Below are positions 35,805-46,001 of a stretch of DNA of 64,000 bases, in pieces. The notes below the pieces were generated by a model. It did not search any database. It was not told the DNA's origin and saw only the letters and a program-made list of their open reading frames with translations. Positions within the stretch are counted from its first letter, which is position 1. Each line of letters starts with the position of its first letter. This DNA is from Pegea sp. RAD2-039 (taxonomy: Eukaryota > Chordata > Thaliacea > Salpida > Salpidae): the NCBI GenBank assembly GCA_034620365.1, contig JAQGEQ010000077.1, positions 1-64,000 on the forward strand. Direction: 5' to 3'. Position numbers and translations under genes: made by a program.

Positions 35805-37520
35805 ATGAGTTCTACTTACCATACCCACTCAACTAGGTATTCAACAAATATCTGTGAATAATTTCAATCATTTTATAATTTTATTATTTTTATTTATTTT
35901 TACCTTCTTGATTTCAGTGACAATTATTCAGCATCCGCCGTTGAGGCGTCAGCCTCTCAATTAGAAGCTCTTCAAATCGAAGTAAGATTTTTAAAATCTC
36001 TTTTGATCTTCTTCCATTCTTCTTGGTTTAAATTGTGTCTTATGATCTTCTTCTTCAGGATGATGTCGAAGTATTTGAGTCTTTTGATGATATGGGTTTG
36101 AAGCCGGAAATTCTCCGAGGTATCTATGGATACGGTTTCGAGAAACCTTCGGCAATTCAACAGCGTGCGATCACTGAAATCATCAAAGGTCAGCTCATCA
36201 AACCGATTCTTGTTTGCTAAAATGGGTTTTTACACTTTAGGAGGAGATGTGATTGCCCAGGCTCAATCTGGAACTGGAAAAACAGCCACTTTCGTCATCA
36301 GTGTTCTTCAGATCATCGATTCTTCCAAAGATTTGACTCAAGCAATCATCGTCGCTCCAACCCGAGAACTCGCTTTCCAGGTGAGCACCTTAATTTGTAG
36401 AAAGTCCTTGAAAGTAACCACAAAAATTCTCCAGATTCAGAAGGTTGTTTTAGCTTTGGGGGATTACTTAGGAGTGAAGACTCATGCATGTACAGGAGGC
36501 ACAAAACGTCGAGAAGAAATCGCTGTTCTGACTGAAACTCGCCCGCAAGTGATTGTTGGAACTCCTGGTCGTATCTTCGACATGATCAGTCGCAAAGCCA
36601 TTGGTTTGATTCCCAAATTTCATCTTCAAATCTCTATTTAATCTTCATCTTTTGTAGATACTTCATATTTGAAGATGTTCGTGATGGACGAAGCGGATGA
36701 GATGTTGTCTCAAGGTTTCAAGGAACAGATCTACAACATCTTTCAGTGAGTGACGTCATCACCACGTCATCATCTAACTGTTTGTGTTTATAGATTGATT
36801 CCACCTGAGGTGCAAACTGTGATGTTATCTGCCACCATGGATGAGGCTGTTTTGAAAGTCACTAAAAACTTCATGAGACAACCGAAGCGAATCCTTGTGA
36901 AGCGCGAAGAAGTCACCCTGGAAGGGATTCGTCAGTTCTACATCAAGATGCAGGACGATCGCGACAAATTCAGTGTTTTGTGTGAATTGTACGAATCGAT
37001 GACCGTCTCTCAAGCTGTCATCTTTGTTGGTACTAGAAGAAGAGCAGATGAACTTCAAGATCGTCTCGGTAAAGAGGACTTTACTGTTTCTATGATTGTG
37101 AGTATTTCTTGATAACGTCACACCCGCGACTGACTGATGACGTCATTACAGCACAGTGAGCTTTCGATGGAGGAGAGAACTCAAATTATGAGAGAATTTC
37201 GAAGCGGTTCTTCTCGAATCCTTATCACAACTGATTTATTGTCGCGTGGAATCGATGTCCAGCAGGTATCACTCGTCATTAACTACGATCTTCCGCGCCA
37301 ACATGAGAGCTACATTCATCGGTATGACGTCATCTGCTTTTTGTGACGTCATCAGCTAACTGTCTGTTGCAGAATTGGTCGAAGTGGTCGATTTGGACGA
37401 AAAGGTTGCGCCATCAATTTTGTGTCTTATGAAGACGAGCCGAAAATGCGCGCGATTGAGCGCTTCTACAGCACCACCATCGACGAAATGCCTTCTAATT
37501 TCGCCTCCATTCTAGCTTGA
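35805..37520 (+). CDS. EIF4A: Translation initiation factor eIF4A, DEAD-box RNA helicase
   Basis: ATP-dependent RNA helicase that unwinds mRNA 5' leaders for ribosome loading. Nine exons: 35805-35836, 35918-35981, 36059-36188, 36241-36380, 36435-36603, 36658-36745, 36794-37097, 37152-37321, 37373-37520, giving 414 residues. Visible motifs: Q motif region [15 protein letters not shown], motif I AQSGTGKT (about 83-90), PTRELA, TPGR, DEAD (about 189-192), SAT, then in domain 2 [17 protein letters not shown] and [10 protein letters not shown]. The last two and [21 protein letters not shown] fit eIF4A1/2 better than the exon-junction paralogue eIF4A3, but the N terminus and the [10 protein letters not shown] region are divergent. 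Introns 2-8 are about 48-77 nt; several contain TGACGTCA. A strong acceptor (TTTTCTAG) lies 17 nt before the ATG. Confidence 0.95.
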
Positions 37521-39920
37521 GCTGTTGTTAGGCAACCATCGATCGCGTGGTTTGTTAAGTTTCTTTCTACTTCACTGATTTCAATCATTTTCTCCCAGAT
37601 CTCTTCTCCGTCCATTCCGATGACGTCATTGCCGCTGTGCATCGATGATGGCGCCACATTCCCCCTTCCCCCCTCTCTCTGGCATCGTCGCGTTTTTTTG
37701 TTTTTAAAAGTGTTTTGCTTTTTCTAATTTCAACCGACAAAATCGACTTTTAATAAACTTCAATTCGCCGCCAAAATCAGTTTCGATACTTGAAGGAATT
37801 CAAAGAAAGCTTTAAAAAATTACAGCTAAAAACCATTTTATTTTTTTTAATTGGAAACACTTTTCTTTATTCAGAAATTTTTTAAACAGTTTCAAAACAT
37901 TTTATAGAGCAGTTTTGTAAATCAATTAGTTATTTGATTTGTTGGAATTTTATTTTCATCTAACTTTACTAATAGGATAGAATAATAGAAAGCATTTGAA
38001 AAATAATCCAAATGTTGAAGGTTTAAACAAACCAACAAATACACTTTAAAACTAGAAACATATTTTACAATTCTGTATAAATGTTAAAAAAGGGTATTAC
38101 TTTTATAATGAAATTTGAGAGCTGTTTTCTGTGTTTCTGAATTAGTAAAATAAAAAAATAGTTTTTATAGTATTATAATTCAAAATTTAGAAAAATTATT
38201 TAAAATACTTTTCTAGATTTATAGAAATAAATGATAATAAAAATAGTAAAATTAAAAATGCTGTATATAAATGGAATATTTAAAACAACAATATTCAAAA
38301 TTTTAACTGTTAACGAAAATTGTTATTTAATTTATGATCTGATTTATAAACAGTTTTAAGAAACAACTAATTTCTTTTACAAACTTTACTTAAAAATGTC
38401 TAAAAATACAAACTTTTGCTTCGATATATAACATTTGCGTTAAAATAACGATTAGTAGTAAAATTGTATATTAAACTGAAAGCAAACACAAAATAAATAA
38501 TATTTTAATCATTAAATAATTTTACCTATCAAATTTTTAAGACATGTACGTTTCCAACTATTTTATTATCCTTCGCATATATTGTAATAAATAAATAAAA
38601 ATGTTAGTTGAACCGAATTCTAAATTTTATTTAGATTAAGTTTATTCTAAAATTTTTTATAAGAGTCCATTGATCATTTATTTTAGTAAAATATTGAGAT
38701 ACCTTTTTTTTATTGTTATTTATATATTTTAAAACAAATATATATTCTAATTATGTTTTTATTTTCATTTAAATATTTTTAAGTTTAAAATTTTCGAATG
38801 TCAACTCTGTTTCAATTTAAAGCTTTGGCATTCACGATTGACCTCTTTGTTGATTAAGTGATAGGCCTTTTAATTTTTTACTTTTCGTTGATTTTATTAA
38901 AAATATTTCTATCAAGTAAACTTTAAATAATTTGAGTTATTATAATTTCAAAACTTTTAGATTTTGTATTTATTTCAAAATCTTTTTTAGCGATATTTAA
39001 ACTTATTTTTTGAAATATATATTTCTATTTTGATTATTTGATATTTACAACAAATCTTTTTAAAGTAAAACTTCGGCTATTTAGTTTTTTTATAGTTTAA
39101 ACTTTTGCGAGAACATAATTTGGATATATAAACATGTTTATTTTATTTATTGCAGTTTTTTTTTTGATTTTCTACTTCAGCTAAAAATATAATTTGAAAA
39201 ATATCTTTTAGTTTATTGTTAAATTTGCTAGATCTATAATAAAGTATCAAATAAAGTATAAAGATTTATAATAACTTTTTTATCATTATAATAATTTTAT
39301 TTAAAATTTCTAATTTTTAAACACAAATTCTTTAATGAAACTTTTGGTGAATAACTGAAGTTAATATTTATAATAATTAAATATAGATTACTTTCGATGT
39401 TCTATCATTTTTATTAGAAATAATTTCAAGATAAAAACTTGAAGAAATTTCTTAGTTTTTTGGTTTTTTAACTTTATTTATGTTTGTGTATTTTCAATTT
39501 AATATTTTGTTTTATTTTGAAAATTTCATAATTATTTAAAACATCAAATTATTTCTCAATTATACTAAGTTTCAAACCTTATAATATTGATCATACTAAT
39601 TTATATTCATTTAAAAAAATTATTTTGACCTATTATTTTAAACCTTAATAGTTTATGTTTAACGTTTCAATATAAACTTTTTTGTTTTTTTCATGAATCA
39701 TTTGCTACAAGCTGTTTTGCAATATTGTAATTTCTGTTTATATTAATTAACTTCAAATTTTGAAATTATAAACTTTTTATAAAAAACTTTATAAATCTAT
39801 TTTTTTCTTAGTGTTAATGTTCGTTAGAAGTTGTGTACAGCTTGTATCAGTTGTTTGTATAAATTATTCCTAAAATAATCTGTTTATAGCATGATATATT
39901 AACTGCCAAACAAAATAAAG
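37521..39920. other. AT-rich intergenic region
   Basis: 3' flank of eIF4A, including GTTGTTAGGCAACC at about 37524 and one TGACGTCA near 37620, then 2 kb of featureless A/T sequence before SAMM50. Confidence 0.7.
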
Positions 39921-41291
39921 ATGAATTTTGATGGAGATATAGATTTCGAAACTACTGAATTAGTGATTGAAGATAAACCAGTTACAATTGAACGAGTTCA
40001 TGTTGATGGTTTAACTAAAACTAAAGGTGATTTCATTGCTTATGACTTGAAAAAGATGTTTAAATCAAAATCATTTCTTGAAACTTATCATAATGCAATC
40101 AAAAGTAGACAGTCGTTGATGAAAAAGGGAATCTTTAAAGATATCCAAGTAACCATTGATACTACTGATGGTTATGATCAGAATAAAGAAGATGGTCTTC
40201 AAATCTTATTCAAAGTTCAGGAGATGAAAAATGTTATTTGTGAAGCAAGATCAGAGATGTCAAGTAAGGACAAACCAAACTGGGTGATTAGACTAGTCTC
40301 GCCAAATCTGTTAGGGCGAGGTGAACGTTTATCATTTTCAGCAAGCCGAGCTTTATCAAGCACACAAATGTACCAACCATCTGATTTCAACTTCACTTTC
40401 TCAAAACCTTTTTTTAATCTTGATTATTATCCTCCAACTCGACTTAGCATGTCAATGCACCAAAACAAACATGATTGTATGTGGGCGTCATTTAGTCAGT
40501 GTAATCGCGGTCTTTCTGCCGGTTGTGATTTTGAATTTATGAGCAATCAACATCATATTGAGATATTAAGTCAATGGCGAGAATTGATAGCTGGTGAAAA
40601 TGCTTCCATGTCAATTCGTAAGCAAGTAGGGCATAGTTTAAAAACTTCTCTCCTACATTCTATGGTGATTGATCGAACAGATGACGCTATCTTACCAAGT
40701 TGGGGCAAATCTTTAAAGATATCAGAAGAGCTAGGTATATATAATTCATCTGGGGGATTTATAAAAGAAGAATGGCAAGCGAAATTGGTTTGTACTAAAC
40801 TGAAAAAGTTCACATTTGAACTAGGAACACATATAGGTGCCTTGCTACCATTCGGTAACTTACAAGAAATCAACATTTCAGATAAATTTTTTATTGGGGG
40901 GCCTTTATCCCTGCGAGGATTTGAATATAATTCGGTCGGACCTTGTGATAATAACAGCTATCTTGGAAGTTATGGTTATTGGTTACTTGCTGGTCATATG
41001 TACACACCCTTGCCATTTTATTGGAACGAGAAAGACCCTAATAGCTGGAAAAGAAATATTCGTTTACATACTTTCATGAATGCAGGAAATTGTGGTGACT
41101 TGAGAATAATCAAAGATTCAGGTGTGAAGAGCCTCTACCACGACGCGAGGTTGTCTTGTGGTGTTGGCGTCGTTTATAATTTTATGAAAGCAGCTCGGTT
41201 TGAATTAAACTTTTGTTACCCTTTAGCATTTACTAAAAATGATAAACTTTCTGAAGGTATTCAGTTTGGTATTGGTGTCAGTTCTTGTTAA
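39921..41291 (+). CDS. SAMM50: Sorting and assembly machinery component SAM50
   Basis: Outer-mitochondrial-membrane insertase for beta-barrel proteins, of the Omp85/BamA superfamily. A single exon encodes 456 residues, slightly shorter than the usual animal length of about 470. The N terminus (about 1-115) fits one POTRA domain (VHVDGLTKTKGDFIAYDL ... FKVQE). The remainder is a 16-strand barrel with the family signature FIGGPLSLRGFEYNSVGP (the conserved R-G-F loop) and a C-terminal strand ending FGIGVSSC. No introns and no TGACGTCA octamer, in contrast to most intron-bearing neighbours; reinsertion from a processed transcript is possible. The first ATG is used; a candidate acceptor (TGTTTATAG) lies 21 nt upstream. 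Confidence 0.95.
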   Translation: MNFDGDIDFETTELVIEDKPVTIERVHVDGLTKTKGDFIAYDLKKMFKSKSFLETYHNAIKSRQSLMKKGIFKDIQVTIDTTDGYDQNKEDGLQILFKVQEMKNVICEARSEMSSKDKPNWVIRLVSPNLLGRGERLSFSASRALSSTQMYQPSDFNFTFSKPFFNLDYYPPTRLSMSMHQNKHDCMWASFSQCNRGLSAGCDFEFMSNQHHIEILSQWRELIAGENASMSIRKQVGHSLKTSLLHSMVIDRTDDAILPSWGKSLKISEELGIYNSSGGFIKEEWQAKLVCTKLKKFTFELGTHIGALLPFGNLQEINISDKFFIGGPLSLRGFEYNSVGPCDNNSYLGSYGYWLLAGHMYTPLPFYWNEKDPNSWKRNIRLHTFMNAGNCGDLRIIKDSGVKSLYHDARLSCGVGVVYNFMKAARFELNFCYPLAFTKNDKLSEGIQFGIGVSSC

Positions 41292-41843
41292 AAATTATTT
41301 CAAAGATTGGAAACTAAATTGGCTTTTTGTGTTCCTTCTTAAAATTTCAATTTTTATGCAATTCAACTGAAACGAAATCAAGCTTACTTATTTATTTCAA
41401 TTTAAGATTTTTCTCAAGATTTTCACAATTGCCTTTTTGTGAAGCTTTAATTGAATAAAAAATCTTAAACTTCATGGTTTAGTTTGTCGAAATCAAAACT
41501 ATTTAAATTGTTCAGATGTTTGTGAATAAAACGCTTCATCAAGCTTGTAGTGATGACGTCATAAAACGCTAGAAGAAAATTTCCAATATTTTAATTGTAA
41601 TTTGAAGAAATATTTTCACTAAATGTAAAAAAATCAAATTTTAGAAAGATCAAATTCATGTTTTCAAGAACTTTTTTCTAAATATTCAAATTATAAAAAT
41701 TAGTGTTAAACTTTAAACGTCAAAAGATATAAACAAATCGGGTGATAAACAAAATCAGTCTTAAACAACAAACAAAAGAACAGTGTAAACCAAAAAGAAT
41801 TATTTTTAAATATAAAAAAAAATTTATTTTACAATGTTAGACC

Positions 41844-41916
41844 GGCCGCGTGGCCTAATGGATATGGCGTCCGACTTCGAATCGGAAGATTGTGGGTTCG
41901 ATCCCCATCGTGGTCG
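41844..41916 (+). tRNA. tRNA-Arg (anticodon TCG)
   Basis: A 73-nt cloverleaf can be drawn: acceptor GGCCGCG/CGTGGTC with discriminator G, D arm GCC...GGC, anticodon stem TCCGA/TCGGA with loop CTTCGAA (anticodon TCG), and T arm GTGGG/CCCAT with loop TTCGATC. A box TGGCCTAATGG and B box GGTTCGATCC are intact. No intron. A run of T follows at 41919, a pol III terminator. CCA is not encoded, as expected for a nuclear gene. Confidence 0.97.
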
Positions 41917-42032
41917 CTTTTTTACATTAAAATATTTTATTTATAAATTAAGAGCTGATGACATCATTGCAGCTATGACGTCACCATCGATAAAACTCAT
42001 CTAATTAATCAAACATTTTTTTTCAAATCAAG

Positions 42033-42674
42033 TTAAACAGCAGCATTAGTGACGTCAACCATAGTAACAGCAGAAACAGTAACGACGTCACTTTTTCGCG
42101 CCTTAAAGAAGCAACGTCGACAAACTGCGCGATATTTATCAGTTCCACCAACAACTTCAACTTTCGTCTCATCGCTGATTCGTTGGGTAAAAGAAGCATC
42201 TCCATGACAACCATCACAAACTGCTGTCAGCTTAACGACGTCTTCGGCGAGCGGAAGTAATTGTTCGATTCGGTTGAATGATTTTCGTTCAAAAGTCGCG
42301 TCCAAAGCAGCGACGATAACCAACACGCCGCGATTTGCGCTCGACTCTGCAAACTCTACGATATCAGGAAAAAATTGGCCTTCGTCGATCGCGACAACTG
42401 TGACGTCATTCAGGTGATCAGTAAGTTCACTCAAGCGTGAAACGCAATGAGCCGCTTTTAGAGATTGACCGCAGTGAGTCGTGACTTTATCACGATTATA
42501 GCGTTCATCCATCTTGTGTTTGACGAGAAGGCATTTATGTCCTCCGAGTTGAAGTCTTCGGACTCTTCGGAGGAGCTCAGTGGACTTCCCGGAGAACATC
42601 GGTCCAAAGATGAGTTGGATTTGTCCTGAGTGATTTTCCTTGTTGTAGAAAAATTTATTTTGAGAAAAATTCAT
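42033..42674 (-). CDS. TK1: Cytosolic thymidine kinase 1
   Basis: Phosphorylates thymidine in the nucleotide salvage pathway. Single exon, 213 residues. Walker A is GPMFSGKST (about 24-32), followed by RRVRRLQLGGHKCLLVKHK, then IDEGQFFPDI with the catalytic Glu, and zinc-binding pairs CDGC and CRRC. The open frame continues upstream for 75 residues of Phe/Asn/Ile-rich low-complexity sequence. I start at the ATG at 42674 because homology begins soon after it and a strong acceptor (TTTTTTTCAG) lies 27 nt upstream. Residues 12-14 read KEN, whereas the KEN-box degron of vertebrate TK1 is C-terminal. Several TGACGTCA octamers lie in the coding strand and give DVT/DVVT peptides. Confidence 0.96.
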   Translation of the reverse strand: MNFSQNKFFYNKENHSGQIQLIFGPMFSGKSTELLRRVRRLQLGGHKCLLVKHKMDERYNRDKVTTHCGQSLKAAHCVSRLSELTDHLNDVTVVAIDEGQFFPDIVEFAESSANRGVLVIVAALDATFERKSFNRIEQLLPLAEDVVKLTAVCDGCHGDASFTQRISDETKVEVVGGTDKYRAVCRRCFFKARKSDVVTVSAVTMVDVTNAAV

Positions 42675-43850
42675 TATTTTTGAAAAGTTGAAAAAAAAAT
42701 TCTGAAAAAAAGAAAAAAAAATCAGTTTGAAAAATTGAGAAGTTTGAGACACAAAAATATAAAAAAGTTTAATAAAAATTGTAAAATAATTAAAATTAAA
42801 TAAAATTTGTTTATTACCAAAATTATAAAACAATAATTTATTTGGATTATAAAAAAATTTTCTTAATTTTATTAAATTATTAGTTTTAATGATTATCAAA
42901 ATATTTATTATTAATTATCTACTAAAAACTTGAGAAGATGATAAAAATTTAAAAAATTGTTTTTTAATTTTATAAAGATATCTATCAAAAATAATAATTA
43001 ATAAATTATGTCACATTTATCTAAATTAAAAATGAAATCAAAATCGAAAATTTAAAAAAAAAATATCTATATCTATAAACAAAATTAAAAAGTAATATAA
43101 AATGAAGATATTAAATTTTCCTAAAAACTTTCTCAATAAATTCGCGCTTTTAAACTAAAACGGCGAAAAAATAAAATTATCTAAGTTAATATAATTTATT
43201 AATTTTGTTATTTATTGTATCATTTTGATAACTATTTTGATAATATTTATTTAGAAATAAATATTTCTATTAATTTTATTTCAGTTTTATTGAATTTTTG
43301 TTTGCATAAATTGAAAAGAAATTTTTGTTTCTAATAATTAAATAATTATATTATTTTTTTAACATTTCCTATTGAAATTGAAAATTAGAAAAACGGGAAG
43401 CTGCCAAGGAAAGTATGAGTTCTTAAATTTGTTATTATCAATGACTCGGTCGTCAAGCTTCAACCTCCAGCTTCTCAGGGATTGAAAGAAATATTTCTAA
43501 TATAAACCTATCGTACATAATTTCAAAATCAACCATTACATCAGATTTATGCCAAATAATATAGACCTCGTGTATTGCTCTTAACTGAGTCTTAGCTATC
43601 TGTTAAAATCTAGAGTTCAATTTATATCTCCCCCTAGGTATCATTAGACATGATCGCAGAGACTGTAGTAGGAGGTGGCTTTGAAATTATTTGTGCTTTG
43701 ACCTTTTTAATTTGAAACTTAAATTCAGATTCATTCATGTGTTTATATCTCTCCTTTAACGTTTCAAATTACATCAATGTAATCAATAAGTTATCACTAT
43801 ACGTTATTAAGTATTGTAATTCGTCTCCGTAGGTATACGCGGTTATCACG
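42675..43850. other. AT-rich intergenic region
   Basis: Upstream of TK1. No gene or repeat recognised before the R1 repeat at 43855. Confidence 0.6.
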
Positions 43851-43854
43851 TTGT

Positions 43855-44020
43855 CATTAGCAGAAGGCTTCGCCAGCTGCATCAGTCTTTCTGTTCCGCT
43901 GCATAATTTGTTGGCGTAGAGAGTGGACTCTTGCTGCATGAGCAACAACTGGATCTCCATAACTTCTGCCCAAGCACACTCAGCCTGACCATTCGTGGTC
44001 GAAGCAGGGTTTTATTATCA
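43855..44020 (+). repeat. SINE-related repeat R1, copy 3
   Basis: CTTTCTGTTCCGCTGCATAA, TTGTTGGCGTAGAGAGTGGA and CAACAACTGGATCTCCATAA, ending GACCATTCGTGGTCGAAGCA. Same order as 34205-34375. Confidence 0.8.
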
Positions 44021-44149
44021 TAGATTGGACTGTTTTATTTTCAGACGATTCTGCTCATAACACTTTTCTCAATTTTACAACTGATAATTTTCTAATTTTA
44101 TTTATTAATCACAAAATCAAAAAGATCTCATTTTAAATCTCTTATTCTG

Positions 44150-44535
44150 TGACATCCCAGAAATTAACAAACTTAATTCTTCCTTCTCTTCCACCTGCGA
44201 CCACTTTGTAGTTTCATTTGATGTATCTATAAATATCTTTAATGGTGACAATTTCTCATTATCCTCCAGCACCAATCCTCCATACCTTCAAATTGAAGAG
44301 TTCCATCATTATCCCAGTTCATTAATATCGAGAAAGAAATACTTAACTATCTACCGATTTCTGTCATTAAAATTATCAACTTAGATTCCTTCTTCAAAGA
44401 TGCTCCAGTAATCAGCTGTTATCTTGCCTCCACCAAAATACTTCTCATTAAATAATCTAACAGCTAACATCATCTATACAGACATTCACGGAGCTTTTGA
44501 CTTAGTTTCATATCCCATATTAGTAAAAACTAGTA
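44150..44535 (+). mobile_element. LINE fragment
   Basis: 44400-44535 aligns with 11745-11880 (both hold AATCTAACA, ATCTATACAGACATT, TTTGACT-AGTTTC and ATATTAGTAAAAAC). It encodes the IYTDIHGAFDLVS block of a reverse transcriptase. Upstream sequence to about 44150 is open in one frame and may be ORF2 from before the RT domain. Confidence 0.7.
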
Positions 44536-44559
44536 GGTCCAATTTAAATGTCAAATAAA

Positions 44560-45893
44560 TACTTTGTCTTAAAAACATTCTTATATCTAAGATTAAATAT
44601 TGATGAAAGTAGCAACTAAGCTGGTTTGAAGCTTGTAAATAAGTTGGTGTAGCACCTTGACTTGTGAGAACTCTTCGACTAACAGACTAGGGCAAGAAAA
44701 CTTATCTTGAAACAAGTCTTACTGATCACAGATACTGAGGACTCACTTGCTTCTAGCAGATGCTGAGGACTCACTTGCTTCTAGCAAATGCTGAGGACTC
44801 ACTTGCTTCTAGCAAATTCTGAGGACTCACTTGCTTCTAGCAAATGCTGAGGACTCACTTGCTTCTAGCAAATGCTGAGGACTCACTTGCTTCTAGCAAA
44901 TGCTGAAAACTCACTTGCTTATAGCAAATGCTGAGGACTCACTTGCTTCTAGCAAATGTTGAAGACTCACTAAGCAAATGCTCTACTTGCTTCTAGCAAA
45001 TGCTGCTTCTAGCAAATGATTCACTTGCTTCTAGCAAATGCTGAGGATTTGCACTTGCTTTGCTTCTAGCAAATGTTGAAGACTCACTTGCTTCTAGCAA
45101 ATGCGGAGGACTCACTTGCTTCTAGCAAATGCTGAAGACTCACTTGCTTCTAGCAAATGCTGAGGACTCACTTGCTTCTAGCAAATGCTGAGGACTCACT
45201 TGCTTCTAGCAAATGCTGAAGACTCACTTGCTTCTAGCAAATGCTGAGGACTCACTTGCTTCTAGCAAATGCTGAGGACTCACTTGCTTCTAGCAAATGC
45301 TGAAGACTCACTTGCTTCTAGCAAATGTTGAAGACTCACTTGCTTCTAGCAAATGCTGAGGACTCACTTGCTTCTAGCAAATACTGAGGACTCACTTGCT
45401 TCTAGCAAATGCTGAGGACTCACTTGCTTCTAGCAAATGCTGAGGACTCACTTGCTTCTAGCAAATGCTGAGGACTCACTTGCTTCTAGCAAATACTGAG
45501 GACTCACTTGCTTCTAGCAAATACTGAGGACTCACTTGCTTCTAGCAAATACTGAGGACTCACTTGCTTCTAGCAAATGCTGAGGACTCACTTGCTTCTA
45601 GCAAATGCTGAGGACTCACTTGCTTCTAGCAAATGCTGAGGACTCACTTGCTTCTAGCAAATGCTGAGGACTCACTTGCTTCTAGCAAATGCTGAGGACT
45701 CACTTGCTTCTAGCAAATATTGAAGACTCACTTGCTTCTAGCAAATACTGAGGACTCACTTGCTTCTAGCAAATACTGAGGACTCACTTGCTTCTAGCAA
45801 ATGCTGAGGACTCACTTGCTTCTAGCAAATGCTGAAGACTCACTTGCTTCTAGCAAATGCTGAGGACTCACTTGCTTCTAGCAGAGGAGCGTT
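44560..45893 (-). repeat. Composite 28-bp satellite element, copy B
   Basis: Inverted relative of copy A. The unique flank (44560-44740, including AAGACTTGTTTCAAGATAAG on the minus strand) is followed by about 40 copies of the 28-bp unit (plus strand GCTGAGGACTCACTTGCTTC...). Around 44965-45070 the repeat is scrambled, with partial units. The 69-bp left part of copy A is missing. Intergenic, downstream of ACP6. Confidence 0.92.
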
Positions 45894-46001
45894 TATCTTT
45901 CAATACTTTTATAAAATGTGAAAACTTCTCGACTCGAAGTCAGGTGATTTTTAGAACTTGAAATTTTTTGATTTAATGATTATAAAATGAAGAAGACACA
46001 A

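Noticed and set aside
35805..37520. Assignment to eIF4A3 instead of eIF4A1/2
   Set aside because: Domain 2 motifs ([35 protein letters not shown]) fit the translation-factor branch better, although divergence leaves some doubt.
41292..41843. Second RNA gene near tRNA-Arg
   Set aside because: No additional A/B box pair or foldable cloverleaf was found.
42675..42899. Upstream 75-codon extension of TK1
   Set aside because: Phe/Asn/Ile-rich low-complexity sequence crossing a strong acceptor; homology begins after the internal ATG.
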